This document shows, piece after piece, positions 24,458 through 32,736 of a stretch of 44,736 nucleotides of DNA. Within the stretch, counting starts at the first letter, position 1; each line of letters begins with the position of its first letter. The translations under genes and the position numbers were made by a program. This stretch comes from UBA937 sp031549725. Its GTDB lineage: Bacteria > Spirochaetota > Spirochaetia > Treponematales > Breznakiellaceae. Where the stretch lies: NCBI GenBank assembly GCA_031549725.1, contig JAVBPH010000009.1, positions 1 to 44,736 on the forward strand, written 5' to 3'. The notes under the pieces are model-generated. The model was not told the DNA's origin. It did not search any database and worked only from the letters and a program-made list of their open reading frames with translations.

Positions 24458-24767
24458 TGAAATTATCCGGGCCGCATTTCAGGAGGAGATGGAAAGCCAA
24501 AAGGTCCGGGAACCCGGCTGCGGCGAAATTGAGGAAGCCCTGAATCAGTGCCGGGTTGTCCCCGGGAGAAGGCAGCTGTTCCCGTTGCTGCTGGCAGCGG
24601 TATGCCTGGGCTGCTTTGTACTGGCTTTTATGGTTTCCTGGTCCTTCAGCAGCATTTCCATGAGACCCCTGGCAAAATCCATTGTCCAGGGCCTTCCGGC
24701 AAATCCGGAGGAACCGGTGTATTCGTTCCTGTATTCACTGAAATCTGGAATGCATCCCGGGGAATAG
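24447..24767 (+). CDS. Putative membrane anti-sigma factor
   Basis: A 106-residue protein: about 47 cytosolic residues, one transmembrane helix (LFPLLLAAVCLGCFVLAFMVSW), then about 40 residues outside. Size, topology and an 11-bp overlap with the sigma-factor gene, with an AGGAGG site inside that gene, make it the likely cognate anti-sigma factor. The classical zinc HxxxCxxC motif is absent; only a single Cys occurs in the cytosolic part (REPGCGEIEEAL). The role is therefore inferred from context and topology. Confidence 0.6.
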   Translation: MGTDEIIRAAFQEEMESQKVREPGCGEIEEALNQCRVVPGRRQLFPLLLAAVCLGCFVLAFMVSWSFSSISMRPLAKSIVQGLPANPEEPVYSFLYSLKSGMHPGE

Positions 24768-24828
24768 TTCTTCCGGTATTTCCCGGGAAGGATATCATAT
24801 TTGTTCATATTATATTAAGGAGATTACA

Positions 24829-25287
24829 ATGAAACTGAGATTTTTATGTTCCATGATTGTGGCCGCATTGATATTTGTCCTGACGGTATTCGTTTCCGGC
24901 GGGAATCCGCTTTTCTACATCGATTTACCTACTTTCCTGATTGTTGGAATTGCACCACTGGTGTATCAGCTGGCATCGTTTGGATTTGCCAAATTCGGGA
25001 ATGCTTTTTCATCGCCCCTCAAAAAGAACAGTTCCATGGCGGAGATCACCCAAGCCCTGGCATTTTTTAAAACATACAATAAATCGACCTGGGCATTTAC
25101 CCTGATGGCGGTGGGGGTAAGCTTTATTGAGATCCTTACCAACCTGATGGAACCGGAGAAGCTCGGCCCCAATATGGCGGTGGCAATCCTTTCGGTGTTG
25201 TATGCGGCGCTGATCAACCTGCTCCTGATACTCCCCTATACAGCTGTGTCCAAGCAGCGTTTGGCTGAAACTGATTTTGAAATGTAA
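24829..25287 (+). CDS. Short MotA/ExbB-like membrane protein
   Basis: A 152-residue protein with four hydrophobic segments. IDLPTFLIVGIAPLVYQLASF resembles the MotA segment that begins 'DxPSxLIVxGG'. The C-terminal EKLGPNMAVAILSVLYAALIN then LLLILPYTAVSKQRL matches the last two helices of MotA/ExbB/TolQ proton-channel subunits ('LGPxMAVALLTTLYGAL'). The large cytosolic loop of MotA, which contacts the flagellar rotor, is largely missing (about 40 residues remain). It follows the sigma/anti-sigma pair with a strong AAGGAG site. No MotB/ExbD partner gene is next to it. Confidence 0.7.
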   Translation: MKLRFLCSMIVAALIFVLTVFVSGGNPLFYIDLPTFLIVGIAPLVYQLASFGFAKFGNAFSSPLKKNSSMAEITQALAFFKTYNKSTWAFTLMAVGVSFIEILTNLMEPEKLGPNMAVAILSVLYAALINLLLILPYTAVSKQRLAETDFEM

Positions 25288-25302
25288 AGGGAATAGGAAT
25301 TC

Positions 25303-25338
25303 CCCCGGAGGGATAACCCCGGGGTTGTCCCTCCGGGG
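25303..25338. repeat. Palindromic repeat, GGGATAACCCC type
   Basis: Two 18-nt arms with no spacer are complementary at 17 of 18 positions: CCCCGGAGGGATAACCCC and GGGGTTGTCCCTCCGGGG. It lies 16 bases after the MotA-like gene. It resembles the GGGACAGCCCC palindromes at 29955 and 33961 and may act as a terminator or mRNA end. Confidence 0.65.
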
Positions 25339-25424
25339 TCGATTATCATTTTACATTAAATATTTTCCTAAATGGTAACATCTTCAACGCATCCGGGGGT
25401 TATATTATTATAAGGGAGGTTTTA

Positions 25425-25985
25425 ATGAGATTGGTAAAAGTATGCTCACTGGTGGTTTTGCAGCTTCTGTGTTTTATCTCCTTCGCTGCTGCCCAGGAAT
25501 CACAGGGAGTGCTGGAAATTTCGTTTGACTATAAACGGCAGGGCGGGACAGGATCAAACCAGTTTGCGGTCTGGATAGAAGATGCATCGGGAAACGTGGT
25601 GAAAACCCTTTATGCCACCCGGTTTACCGCCCAGGGGGGATGGAAAAAACGGGCCGAGTCAATTCCCCAGTGGGTAGCCAAATCGGGTATTAAAAATATG
25701 AAGAAAGATGAATACGATGTTTTAACCGGTTCCACTCCCAGGGCGGGAAACCTGAAATATACCTGGGACGGTACGAACCAGGCAGGGCAGCCCGCAGCGC
25801 CGGGGGTTTATACTGTCTGCGTGGAGGGGAGTCTCCGGTTTGCCAATCGTGTTTTATACACCGGGACGGTAACCCTGGGAGGTCCCGCATCAGAATCGCA
25901 GGCAGCTTCCCGGTATTGGGGGGACAGTACCGCCGAACGGAACATGATAGGTCCGGTATTGCTTACGTATAAACCAAAGAAGTAA
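25425..25985 (+). CDS. DUF2271-family exported protein
   Basis: A 186-residue protein with a Sec signal peptide (to about residue 23, ending SFAAAQ). The mature part shows the DUF2271 pattern: LEISFDYKRQGGTGSNQFAVW, IEDASGNVVKTLYATRF, GGWKKRAESIPQWV, and YTWDGTNQAGQPAAPGVYTV near the end. By memory such proteins are often linked to flavin-modifying (ApbE/FMN) systems, but none is visible here. The TWDGTNQAG...PGVYTV hairpin is shared with FlgD-type Ig-like folds. GGGAGG precedes the ATG. Confidence 0.82.
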   Translation: MRLVKVCSLVVLQLLCFISFAAAQESQGVLEISFDYKRQGGTGSNQFAVWIEDASGNVVKTLYATRFTAQGGWKKRAESIPQWVAKSGIKNMKKDEYDVLTGSTPRAGNLKYTWDGTNQAGQPAAPGVYTVCVEGSLRFANRVLYTGTVTLGGPASESQAASRYWGDSTAERNMIGPVLLTYKPKK

Positions 25986-26046
25986 GCCGCCCTTTATGTT
26001 ACCTGTTGTTCCGGGGCGTTCAAAAATCTTGTAAATGAACATTGTA

Positions 26047-26121
26047 TGGGTATTAAACCTGCATAAAATCCATACCATACAGAACCAACCAACCCCGCTG
26101 CTATGCGGCGAGGTTGGTGAT
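26047..26121. repeat. Partial copy of the ~143-bp two-hairpin repeat
   Basis: Starting at GGGTATTAAACCTGCAT and running through ACAGAACCAACC to AGGTTGGTGATT, this is the second half of the repeat found complete at 32396, 36633 and 43826. Its final hairpin (AACCAACC.../...GGTTGGT followed by GATTTTT) could terminate transcription of the plus-strand gene ending at 25985. Confidence 0.65.
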
Positions 26122-26145
26122 TTTTCTGCCGGAACTTAGGATATC

Positions 26146-28380
26146 TCAATAGGATATTGCCCCCACATCCAAAGCAAAGAACGCGGTAGATTCCTGCTGG
26201 TTGGTATTCTGATTAATCCCGAATCTTATGGCTATACCAAAAGCGTCATTTATCCTGAGACCGGCCCCAAAGGAAGTGTTCCAGTGAAATATGTTATTCA
26301 ATTCTATGGAATCGGTATCCTGAAGTACCATGCCTATGTTGCCGTAAAACAGTAAAAAGAGCGGGAAGGTTATCCCCTTGTTTCGCCAGTTAAGCTGGTA
26401 ATTTATTCCTATCCCGGCACCTGCCGCATGGCTTCCAATTTTTTCCTGCAGCTGCAGGGTCCCGGGGAACATCCAGTGGGAGTTGAGATTCGGCAGGTAA
26501 TAAAATGGAGCTTCATTAAAATAGGGGCTGAAGGAGAAATCGGTTCCTCCTGTCCACTGCAGGGACAGGGATACCGGGGCAGCCAGGGGGATTGCCGCAT
26601 GACCCTTTAATTCCAGGGTTTGGAAATAATCACTGGACCAATAATTGCCGATGGAAGTCTGGTACTTGATAGAACCCGCTATTCCCCGGGAACTAAAAAT
26701 AGGGGAGTCTGTTTTATCCATAAGAAAGAATGTCTTGAGCATATAATTGCCCGCATAATTATCATCCCCGCTGTCGGGGAATTCGGTTTTCACATAGTCG
26801 TAGCTAAGGGAAAATCCGGTTTCCATTCCTCCGGCGGGGAAAACCCCCAGGTTGACTCCCCCTGTTACAAAGAAGGTGTTATACAGATATCCTATATTGG
26901 TACTGGTAAAATTGATAGATGAATCCTGTAACGCGGAAAAGAACAGTCCTAACCTGACATAGGATCCTGCGGGCTGGATAAAAGTTAAGCCAATCCCCGG
27001 TGCATCAATTATTTCAAGATCCGCCAGCAGCTGAGAATCTTCCGTGGTTAACCCGTTTATAACCAACGCCGGTACCAGATCAATTTTTATTTCCGTCCAG
27101 GTTGATATGGAAGTCTGGAAATCAAAATAAAGCCTTACCGCATTTTTATCCTTTGGTTTTGGCGTCAGGGCTGCCACCAGGGGATTTCCTTCCCCGGATG
27201 AATCCCGGTATAACCTTACCGTCTGATAACGTCCTGTACTTTCTATTTCCTTCGTGATTATATCCAGGGGATCCTCTTTGCCGCTCTTTCTTTTCAGGGT
27301 TTTGCGGATTCTCTCTTCCAGTCCACTGTCCGCGGGGAGTTCGCCGGTAATGGTAAAATTGTTCCCTTCCTCAAGGCTGAGCTGGGCCATGGGGTAGGGG
27401 CTTACCGCATTATCACTCTCCGCAGGAAATCTGCTGCGTATTTCCAGGAGCTGTTCCATGCATAATCTGGCGGCGGCTTCTCCCAGGGCTGCCAGTTCTC
27501 TGGTTTTATCAAAATCAGTAGGCAGAAAATGTTCTACATCCACCGTGATAAGCAAATCCGCTTTTTCCAGTTTCTCTATATCATCATTTATAAAAATAAT
27601 ATCCGCCAGTTGATTGATGGCCAGAATAATATTTTGACTTTTATTTTCATCGGTGGAATATTCCTTGAACAGGTCAATTGCGATAATAATATCCGCACCC
27701 AGTTCCGCCGCCACATCTATAGGAAGATTATCCACCACGCCGCCGTCGATATAGTATTTTCCGTCCACCTGCCAGGGGACAAAAAATCCCGGTATGCTCA
27801 TGCTTGCCCGGATGGCATCGGCCAGGGAACCTTCGGAAAAAACAGTCCTGTTCCCAGTGGTCAGCTCGGCTGCCACAGCCCGGAATTCCCTGGGCAGAGA
27901 ATCAAAATTAACCGGGGAGGGCACATTAAGCAAATTCATATCCAGGAGCCAGAGGACATTATCACCCGACAGGAGACCCCTGTTTACATGAAACCCCTTT
28001 TTGTCAAAAGGAATGGTTGCGGAATAACGGGAGGTTTCCCGCAAATTATAGTAGGGTTCATTCCGGGATTTTTTATTGCTGAGGATGATGTTGCTCCAAT
28101 CCTGGGTTCCAAACATTTCCTCCATTTGGGAAGCACCGTACCCTGCAGCGTAGAGACCGCCCACAATGGACCCCATACTGGTACCCACCACCATATCCAC
28201 GGGGATCCCTAATTCTTCAATAACCCGGATAACCCCAATATGGGCTAGTCCCCAGGCGCTTCCTCCGGCTAAAACCAGGGCTACCTTCGGACGCTGGGGA
28301 TTCTGTTCCTGGGCAGTTCCATGGGGAAGCTGATAAAAAAATAGAATACATAGGGATAACCAGAAAAATCTTTTTTTCAT
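26146..28380 (-). CDS. Patatin-like phospholipase with C-terminal outer-membrane barrel (PlpD-like)
   Basis: A 744-residue exported protein. After a signal peptide (about 1-23) comes a patatin lipase domain at about 30-230. It has the oxyanion loop LAGGSAWGLAHIG (39-49), the nucleophile S68 in GTSMGS, and the Asp of the catalytic dyad in YYIDGGVVDNLP (about 212). A linker that could be a POTRA-like module follows (about 330-400). The last ~340 residues are a beta-strand-rich barrel with alternating aromatics, ending in FALDVGAISY, as in type Vd autotransporters (PlpD). The lipase would be displayed on or released from the surface. Start ATG 28380; the promoter region is shared with the divergent PilZ gene. 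Confidence 0.88.
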   Translation of the reverse strand: MKKRFFWLSLCILFFYQLPHGTAQEQNPQRPKVALVLAGGSAWGLAHIGVIRVIEELGIPVDMVVGTSMGSIVGGLYAAGYGASQMEEMFGTQDWSNIILSNKKSRNEPYYNLRETSRYSATIPFDKKGFHVNRGLLSGDNVLWLLDMNLLNVPSPVNFDSLPREFRAVAAELTTGNRTVFSEGSLADAIRASMSIPGFFVPWQVDGKYYIDGGVVDNLPIDVAAELGADIIIAIDLFKEYSTDENKSQNIILAINQLADIIFINDDIEKLEKADLLITVDVEHFLPTDFDKTRELAALGEAAARLCMEQLLEIRSRFPAESDNAVSPYPMAQLSLEEGNNFTITGELPADSGLEERIRKTLKRKSGKEDPLDIITKEIESTGRYQTVRLYRDSSGEGNPLVAALTPKPKDKNAVRLYFDFQTSISTWTEIKIDLVPALVINGLTTEDSQLLADLEIIDAPGIGLTFIQPAGSYVRLGLFFSALQDSSINFTSTNIGYLYNTFFVTGGVNLGVFPAGGMETGFSLSYDYVKTEFPDSGDDNYAGNYMLKTFFLMDKTDSPIFSSRGIAGSIKYQTSIGNYWSSDYFQTLELKGHAAIPLAAPVSLSLQWTGGTDFSFSPYFNEAPFYYLPNLNSHWMFPGTLQLQEKIGSHAAGAGIGINYQLNWRNKGITFPLFLLFYGNIGMVLQDTDSIELNNIFHWNTSFGAGLRINDAFGIAIRFGINQNTNQQESTAFFALDVGAISY

Positions 28381-28497
28381 ACTATTATTTGAACTACCTG
28401 TTTCTCCATGATTTGATAATCATTTATCCTAAAACTATACAGGAAAAAACGGTCCGGGATCAATAAACATTTTATCTAAGAAAAATAACTTTTTGTT

Positions 28498-28559
28498 ATA
28501 TGAGGCTTTTTCAAAATCCACCGGACCGCAAGGTCCGTAATTTTGAAAAAGCCTCATAT
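28498..28559. repeat. Complete ttttcaaaat palindrome with nested hairpin
   Basis: Perfect 20-bp arms (ATATGAGGCTTTTTCAAAAT and its complement, 28498-28517 and 28540-28559) enclose a second hairpin CGGACC-GCAA-GGTCCG (28522-28537). It sits between two divergent genes and so cannot be a simple terminator for either. Its arms recur at both edges of the window and at 13480. Confidence 0.85.
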
Positions 28560-28644
28560 TATAAGATTGATCAACTGGAAGGGTTTAGGCTACTTATTGG
28601 GCTATCCTAATAGACCATTGACGAAATGCTATTCATCGTTCAGT

Positions 28645-28998
28645 ATGATATACTATATGATCAACAACAAAAGAAAAAATGTCCGCTTTCCTGCACATGC
28701 CAGGGTCCGCATTCCTAAGGTGTTTGAGGGCGAAGCACTGTTGAAAGACCTTAGTATAACGGGATGCGGAATTGAATGTACCATGTTTGTTGATGTAAAA
28801 CCCGGAGCCCAGTTTTCCATGGAGATCATTCCTGAAGTTATGTCAAATATTGATAAATTCGATATTCAGGTTGAATCCCGGTGGATCCGGACCGGGGACT
28901 ATTCCTGTGAAATCGGTTTTTCTATTATTGCATCACCCAGGGGTAAACATTTCCAGCGTTATGTGGATTACCTGAGTTTCCGCTCCCAAACTGAATGA
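28645..28998 (+). CDS. PilZ-domain protein (c-di-GMP effector)
   Basis: A single PilZ domain of about 117 residues. It has the KRKNVRFP arginine segment (RxxxR-like), LLKDLSITGCGIE (the DxSxxG motif), and SRWIRTGDYSCEIGFSI as the last strands. These motifs bind cyclic di-GMP by family knowledge, although the exact RxxxR spacing is only approximate. ATG 28645 or 28657 is the probable start; the longer frame begins inside the palindromic repeat. No ribosome site is clear. The gene overlaps the downstream methyltransferase gene by 4 bp (ATGA), which indicates co-translation. Confidence 0.82.
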   Translation: MIYYMINNKRKNVRFPAHARVRIPKVFEGEALLKDLSITGCGIECTMFVDVKPGAQFSMEIIPEVMSNIDKFDIQVESRWIRTGDYSCEIGFSIIASPRGKHFQRYVDYLSFRSQTE

Positions 28999-29930
28999 TT
29001 ACAAATCTGCCGGGCCGGATCTACCAGCCGGCGGCTGGGTTTGAAGGCCATCTTGAAAAGGAATTATCCGCCGGAAATCCACCGGCCTCAATTACCAACC
29101 TGGGCCCGTATTATTATACTGATACAAACCCTCTTAATGGGGTTTTCTGGGTTCAAAATATTTGGCTTGAACCAATAACCTTCAAATTTGATTCGATCTC
29201 CGAAGCCGCTCATACACTTAAATCCATTCAGAGAAACTGGGCTCCATCCTGGTTTACCCAATTCCGGCGGGGAGCCTTGATCCAGGAAAAGCTTCCGTCG
29301 GTTTCCTCCAGGGCGAAACAATTTCCCTGGCTTCTGCCGGAAAGCCCCATGGGCAGCTGGACCTTGCTGGATGCCCATACCATGGTCGCATCTCCCCGCT
29401 GTTCCAGTCCTTTTCCCGGAGGGATAATCACCTTTGAGGAAGATAAAATAAATCCTCCCAGCAGGGCCTATCTCAAACTCCAGGAAGCCCTGGTCAGGGC
29501 CAGGAAATGGCCCGTCCAGGGACATAGGTGCCTGGATGCCGGAGCCTGTCCCGGAGGCTGGACCTGGGTACTGGCGAATCTGGGGGCGGAAGTAATTGCG
29601 GTGGACAGGTCCCCCCTGGACGAAAGGCTTATGGCAAGGCCGGGTATCAATTTTATAAAACACGATGCATTCACGTTAAAACCTGAAGATATAGGCCCTA
29701 TAGACTGGTTTTTTTCAGATGTTGTCTGCTACCCTACTAAGCTGTACCAGTGGATTGAAAAGTGGCTGGAGTCGGGACTCTGTAAAAACTTTGTTTGTAC
29801 AATAAAAATGCAGGGCGAACCGGATTTTGACACAACCCGGCGTTTTGCGGATATTCCGGATTCATCGGTGGTACATCTATGCTATAATAAGCACGAATTA
29901 ACCTGGATAAAGATAAACAGCGGTACATAA
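28995..29930 (+). CDS. RlmM-like 2'-O-ribose methyltransferase
   Basis: A 311-residue FtsJ/RrmJ-fold SAM-dependent methyltransferase like the 23S rRNA enzyme RlmM. The SAM-binding motif is CLDAGACPGGWTWVLANLGA (about 177-197), followed by VIAVDRSPLDERL. The catalytic K-D-K-E set is suggested by IKHDAFTL, WFFSDVVCYP, VCTIKMQG and KHELTWIK. The N-terminal 150 residues look like a THUMP-type RNA-binding domain, shorter than in the 366-residue E. coli protein. It is translated from an ATG that overlaps the PilZ gene stop. Confidence 0.85.
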   Translation: MITNLPGRIYQPAAGFEGHLEKELSAGNPPASITNLGPYYYTDTNPLNGVFWVQNIWLEPITFKFDSISEAAHTLKSIQRNWAPSWFTQFRRGALIQEKLPSVSSRAKQFPWLLPESPMGSWTLLDAHTMVASPRCSSPFPGGIITFEEDKINPPSRAYLKLQEALVRARKWPVQGHRCLDAGACPGGWTWVLANLGAEVIAVDRSPLDERLMARPGINFIKHDAFTLKPEDIGPIDWFFSDVVCYPTKLYQWIEKWLESGLCKNFVCTIKMQGEPDFDTTRRFADIPDSSVVHLCYNKHELTWIKINSGT

Positions 29931-29954
29931 ACCATGGGGTATTCTTTGAAAATC

Positions 29955-29980
29955 CGGGGACAGCCCCGGGGCTGTCCCCG
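29955..29980. repeat. GGGACAGCCCC palindrome
   Basis: A perfect 26-base self-complementary sequence with arms CGGGGACAGCCCC. It lies 16 bases before the TTG start of the DUF2157 gene and 25 bases past the methyltransferase stop. The same palindrome core occurs at 33961-33982, and a half-copy near 200. Confidence 0.7.
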
Positions 29981-29995
29981 ATAAAGGAGTTTACC

Positions 29996-31264
29996 TTGAA
30001 TAAAGAGAAGCTTATCCGGAACGAGCTGTCCCGGTGGAAAGATGAAAACCTTATTTCCGGGGATCAGTACGCGGAGCTGAGCGCCCGGTATCCGGTAAAA
30101 GATGGAACGTCCCTGGTGCTGCTGTTTTCAATCCTGGGATCGCTTTTTGTCGGCGGGGGAATTATCCTGCTTCTGGCGTGGAACTGGTCCATTCTGCCGC
30201 TGGCCGGTCAAAGTATAATATCATTCCTGCCCATGGCTCTTTCCCAGGTGATTTGTATATTCGTTTTTAGAAGGAAATACGAATCACCCGCCTGGCGTGA
30301 GGGGGCCGCGCTTTTTAATGTCCTGAGTATCTATACTTCATTAGCTCTTATAGGCAGAATATTCCATTTGCCCTCCGAGATAGATATGTATTTTATGGTC
30401 TGTGCCTTTTTGGGACTCCCGGTAATATACATTTTCAAAGCCAGTTCTCCGGTCCTGGTATATATGGGTTCAATTGTTGCTGCCTACATTATCATGTATG
30501 ACCCGTCACTGTTTTTTACCATCCTGCTCTGGGCTCCAATATTACCTTTTGTGTTTTACAAAGTGATAAAACAGCGGGATACCCCTTCGGGAATATATAT
30601 TGGTTGGATCTTTGGGATCAGCTTAATAGTGTTCAGTTTAATTTTTTTAGGCAGCCACCATTCGCATTTAGATCTCAGCGTATCCACCTTATGTATTATC
30701 TGTTTTTCGGTTTTATACTGTCTGGACCTATGGTTTTATCCCAGCGTCGGTGATTACAAGAAGCGGCCTTTTCTGGTGTTGTCCATCATAGGGATGCTCA
30801 TCCTGCTGGAAATGACAACCGTATATAACTTTGATATATTCGAGTCTGAAAAAGTATGGGATGTTGGTATTGTAGTGGGGGAATTAATCCTTTTTTCTTT
30901 ACCCCTTTGGATAAGGAAAATAAAGGATTTTCTGCGTTTATCCGGGGCTCTTATCATTTTTCTGTTTAGCGCGCTGATTCTTTGCGCTCAAATTTTTCAT
31001 TTTGATGATACTTTTTCCTGGGTTAGTATATTCCTGCTTTTATACATTTCGGTGGTGTTTATCGTTCAGGGAATTACCCGGTCATCCTATGCCCTTAGTA
31101 ATCTGGGAATGTTTATCATAGTGCTTACCGGGGTAATTCAATTTTTCAGCGGGGATTACAGTTTTATATTAAAAGGCCTGGCGTTTATTGCCACGGGAAC
31201 CGGTTTTTTTGTGGTGAATATATTAGTGAAAAAACAAAGGCGGCTGAACCGTGAAAATCAATAA
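29996..31264 (+). CDS. DUF2157 membrane protein
   Basis: A 422-residue protein. The first ~40 residues are cytosolic (RNELSRWKDENLISGDQYAELSARY), the characteristic DUF2157 opening, and 10-12 hydrophobic helices follow. In many bacteria DUF2157 genes sit beside GDYXXLXY-domain genes, exactly as here; the function is unknown. TTG is the start, with AAAGGAG about 9 bases upstream. The end overlaps the GDYXXLXY gene by 14 bp. Confidence 0.85.
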   Translation: MNKEKLIRNELSRWKDENLISGDQYAELSARYPVKDGTSLVLLFSILGSLFVGGGIILLLAWNWSILPLAGQSIISFLPMALSQVICIFVFRRKYESPAWREGAALFNVLSIYTSLALIGRIFHLPSEIDMYFMVCAFLGLPVIYIFKASSPVLVYMGSIVAAYIIMYDPSLFFTILLWAPILPFVFYKVIKQRDTPSGIYIGWIFGISLIVFSLIFLGSHHSHLDLSVSTLCIICFSVLYCLDLWFYPSVGDYKKRPFLVLSIIGMLILLEMTTVYNFDIFESEKVWDVGIVVGELILFSLPLWIRKIKDFLRLSGALIIFLFSALILCAQIFHFDDTFSWVSIFLLLYISVVFIVQGITRSSYALSNLGMFIIVLTGVIQFFSGDYSFILKGLAFIATGTGFFVVNILVKKQRRLNRENQ

Positions 31265-31763
31265 ACATCTCCTTTTTATCATTCTTATCGCCTGTTTTCT
31301 GGTACAGTGGTTTGTACCGTTAAAATCCATGGTTAATTATCTTTATGCAAAATCCGCCGGTGAATCTTTTCTTTTCCGGGTGGCGCCGCTGGACCCCTAT
31401 GATCCCTTTAAGGGCAGATACGTGCTGCTCCGGATGATTGATCTGGATCTTGATTGTATTAATCCGGGGGATGACGCGGTTTATGCGGTGGTAGAAAACC
31501 AGGGAAAGTACGCCCAAATTGTCAGCAAAAGCACAAAAAAGCCCGCTTCCAGCAATTATATTAAAGCCACCACCAGGCACAGCAAACTGATCCTTCCTTT
31601 TGACAGGTATTATCTGAACGAAAAGATCGCCCCCAGGGTGGAAGATGCCATGAATAAAAAAGAAGGGGAATTCCACATTAAAGTACATATTAAGGATGGA
31701 GATGCGGTTATAACCGGCCTTTATATTTTTGATATTCCGGTGGAGGAGTATTTTAATTATTAG
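31251..31763 (+). CDS. GDYXXLXY-domain membrane protein
   Basis: A 170-residue protein with one N-terminal transmembrane helix (LLFIILIACFLVQWFVP). The extracytoplasmic domain's hallmark is DPYDPFKGRYVLLRM, the GDYxxLxY motif in the variant G-RYVLLRM. This domain is nearly always encoded beside DUF2157, and the 14-bp gene overlap supports a shared complex. GTG is the start; no strong ribosome site is seen, consistent with translational coupling. Confidence 0.85.
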   Translation: MKINKHLLFIILIACFLVQWFVPLKSMVNYLYAKSAGESFLFRVAPLDPYDPFKGRYVLLRMIDLDLDCINPGDDAVYAVVENQGKYAQIVSKSTKKPASSNYIKATTRHSKLILPFDRYYLNEKIAPRVEDAMNKKEGEFHIKVHIKDGDAVITGLYIFDIPVEEYFNY

Positions 31764-31829
31764 TAATTGACTTAAGAATTATTATTGATTAAATTTTATC
31801 ATTATCACGTCATAAGAAAGGAGATCCAT

Positions 31830-32360
31830 ATGATAAATAAGGATGTTGCGGAACTGCTCAATGATCAGATTACCAATGAATTTTATGCTGCTTTCCTATA
31901 TCTTTCCATGGCAGCCCAGGCGGAGGAAATGAACCTGTCGGGATTAGCCAACTGGTTTTATGTCCAGCATCAGGAAGAGCATACCCATGCGATGAAGATT
32001 TTCAAGTACCTGGTTGAACAGGATGTTAAGGTTACCCTGAAGGAAATCAAGGCCCCGAAAACTGAATGGAAAACCCCCCTGGAAATGGTGAAGGATGCAT
32101 TAAAACACGAACAGCTGGTTACCTCCATGTTTGTCAAAATTATGGATGCGGCATATAAAACAAAGGATTATGCATCAATTTCCTTTGCCAATTGGTATGT
32201 GGATGAACAGGTTGAAGAAGAAGCCAATGCAAAGGAATTAATCAGTAAGTATGAAAGTGCGGAAAACAGGGCAGCCATAATGTTTATTGATGCCCAGCTT
32301 GCGGCAAGAACCTTCAGGCCTTCCTTACCGGTAAAGGCAACGCCGGTTCAGCTGGCATAA
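31830..32360 (+). CDS. ftnA: Ferritin
   Basis: A bacterial non-haem ferritin of about 176 residues. The ferroxidase ligands are in place at E17, E50 and H53 (NEFYAAFLY and HQEEHTHAM), with further Glu and Gln in KHEQLV and VDEQVEEEANAKELI. It would assemble into a 24-mer that oxidises and stores iron and limits oxidative damage. ATG 31830 is taken for its AAGGAGA site and the family-typical MxxKDVAELLNDQ start. A good terminator follows at once, so it is a single-gene unit. Confidence 0.93.
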   Translation: MINKDVAELLNDQITNEFYAAFLYLSMAAQAEEMNLSGLANWFYVQHQEEHTHAMKIFKYLVEQDVKVTLKEIKAPKTEWKTPLEMVKDALKHEQLVTSMFVKIMDAAYKTKDYASISFANWYVDEQVEEEANAKELISKYESAENRAAIMFIDAQLAARTFRPSLPVKATPVQLA

Positions 32361-32368
32361 CGCTGAAG

Positions 32369-32395
32369 GCCCCGTTTAAAAAGCGGGGCTTTTTT
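32369..32395 (+). terminator. Terminator of the ferritin gene
   Basis: The stem GCCCCG/CGGGGC, extended by weaker pairs, is followed by six T residues. It lies 9 bases past the ferritin stop codon. Confidence 0.85.
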
Positions 32396-32537
32396 ATTCG
32401 CAGGCGGGTTTCATATCCCGCACTTTAGGGCGATACTTTGAAGCAACAAAGAAATTGTTGTGCGGGGTATGAAACCCGCATATAATCCTTACCTTACAGA
32501 ACCAACAACCCCGCTGCTTGCGGCGGGGTTGTTGATT
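32396..32537. repeat. Complete copy A of the ~143-bp two-hairpin repeat
   Basis: Hairpin 1 pairs GGCGGGTTTCATATCCCGCA with TGCGGGGTATGAAACCCGC around an inner stem-like region (AAGCAACAAAG). A conserved linker (ATATAATCCTTACCTTACAG) leads to hairpin 2, CAACAACCCCGC/GCGGGGTTGTTG. Compensating changes (TTTCATA against TATGAAA, where the other copies have TTTAATA/TATTAAA) show that hairpin 1 is kept paired. Confidence 0.85.
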
Positions 32538-32736
32538 CGGAAGTCTGGTGTAATACATTTTCTGTCGAACGAGCCTCCATCGGATACGGTTCACCGCTAA
32601 AGATACCCCAGGCTTGCCCCGGGGAAGCTCTTTGCAGGAAAATCAATTCAGCGGGCAATCCTTGTTTTGATGCCGGTTTTTTGAAATCCCCTTGGTTTTT
32701 TATTATGTTTAGGATATATCCATATAAAAGGAATCT
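32538..32736. other. Intergenic region upstream of the Eis-like gene
   Basis: It begins with CGGAAGTCTGGTGTAATAC, a tail also seen at 35300-35320 next to another repeat fragment. The rest shows no gene; the acetyltransferase ribosome site (AAAAGGA) lies at its end. Confidence 0.4.

Noticed and set aside
27529..28212. 227-codon plus-strand frame
   Set aside because: It is antisense to the patatin domain, whose catalytic motifs prove the minus-strand reading.
32394..32594. 66-codon minus-strand frame with Arg/Lys-rich product
   Set aside because: It is a translation of the dispersed two-hairpin repeat. Similar peptides arise at 36618-36851 and 43798-43983 for the same reason.
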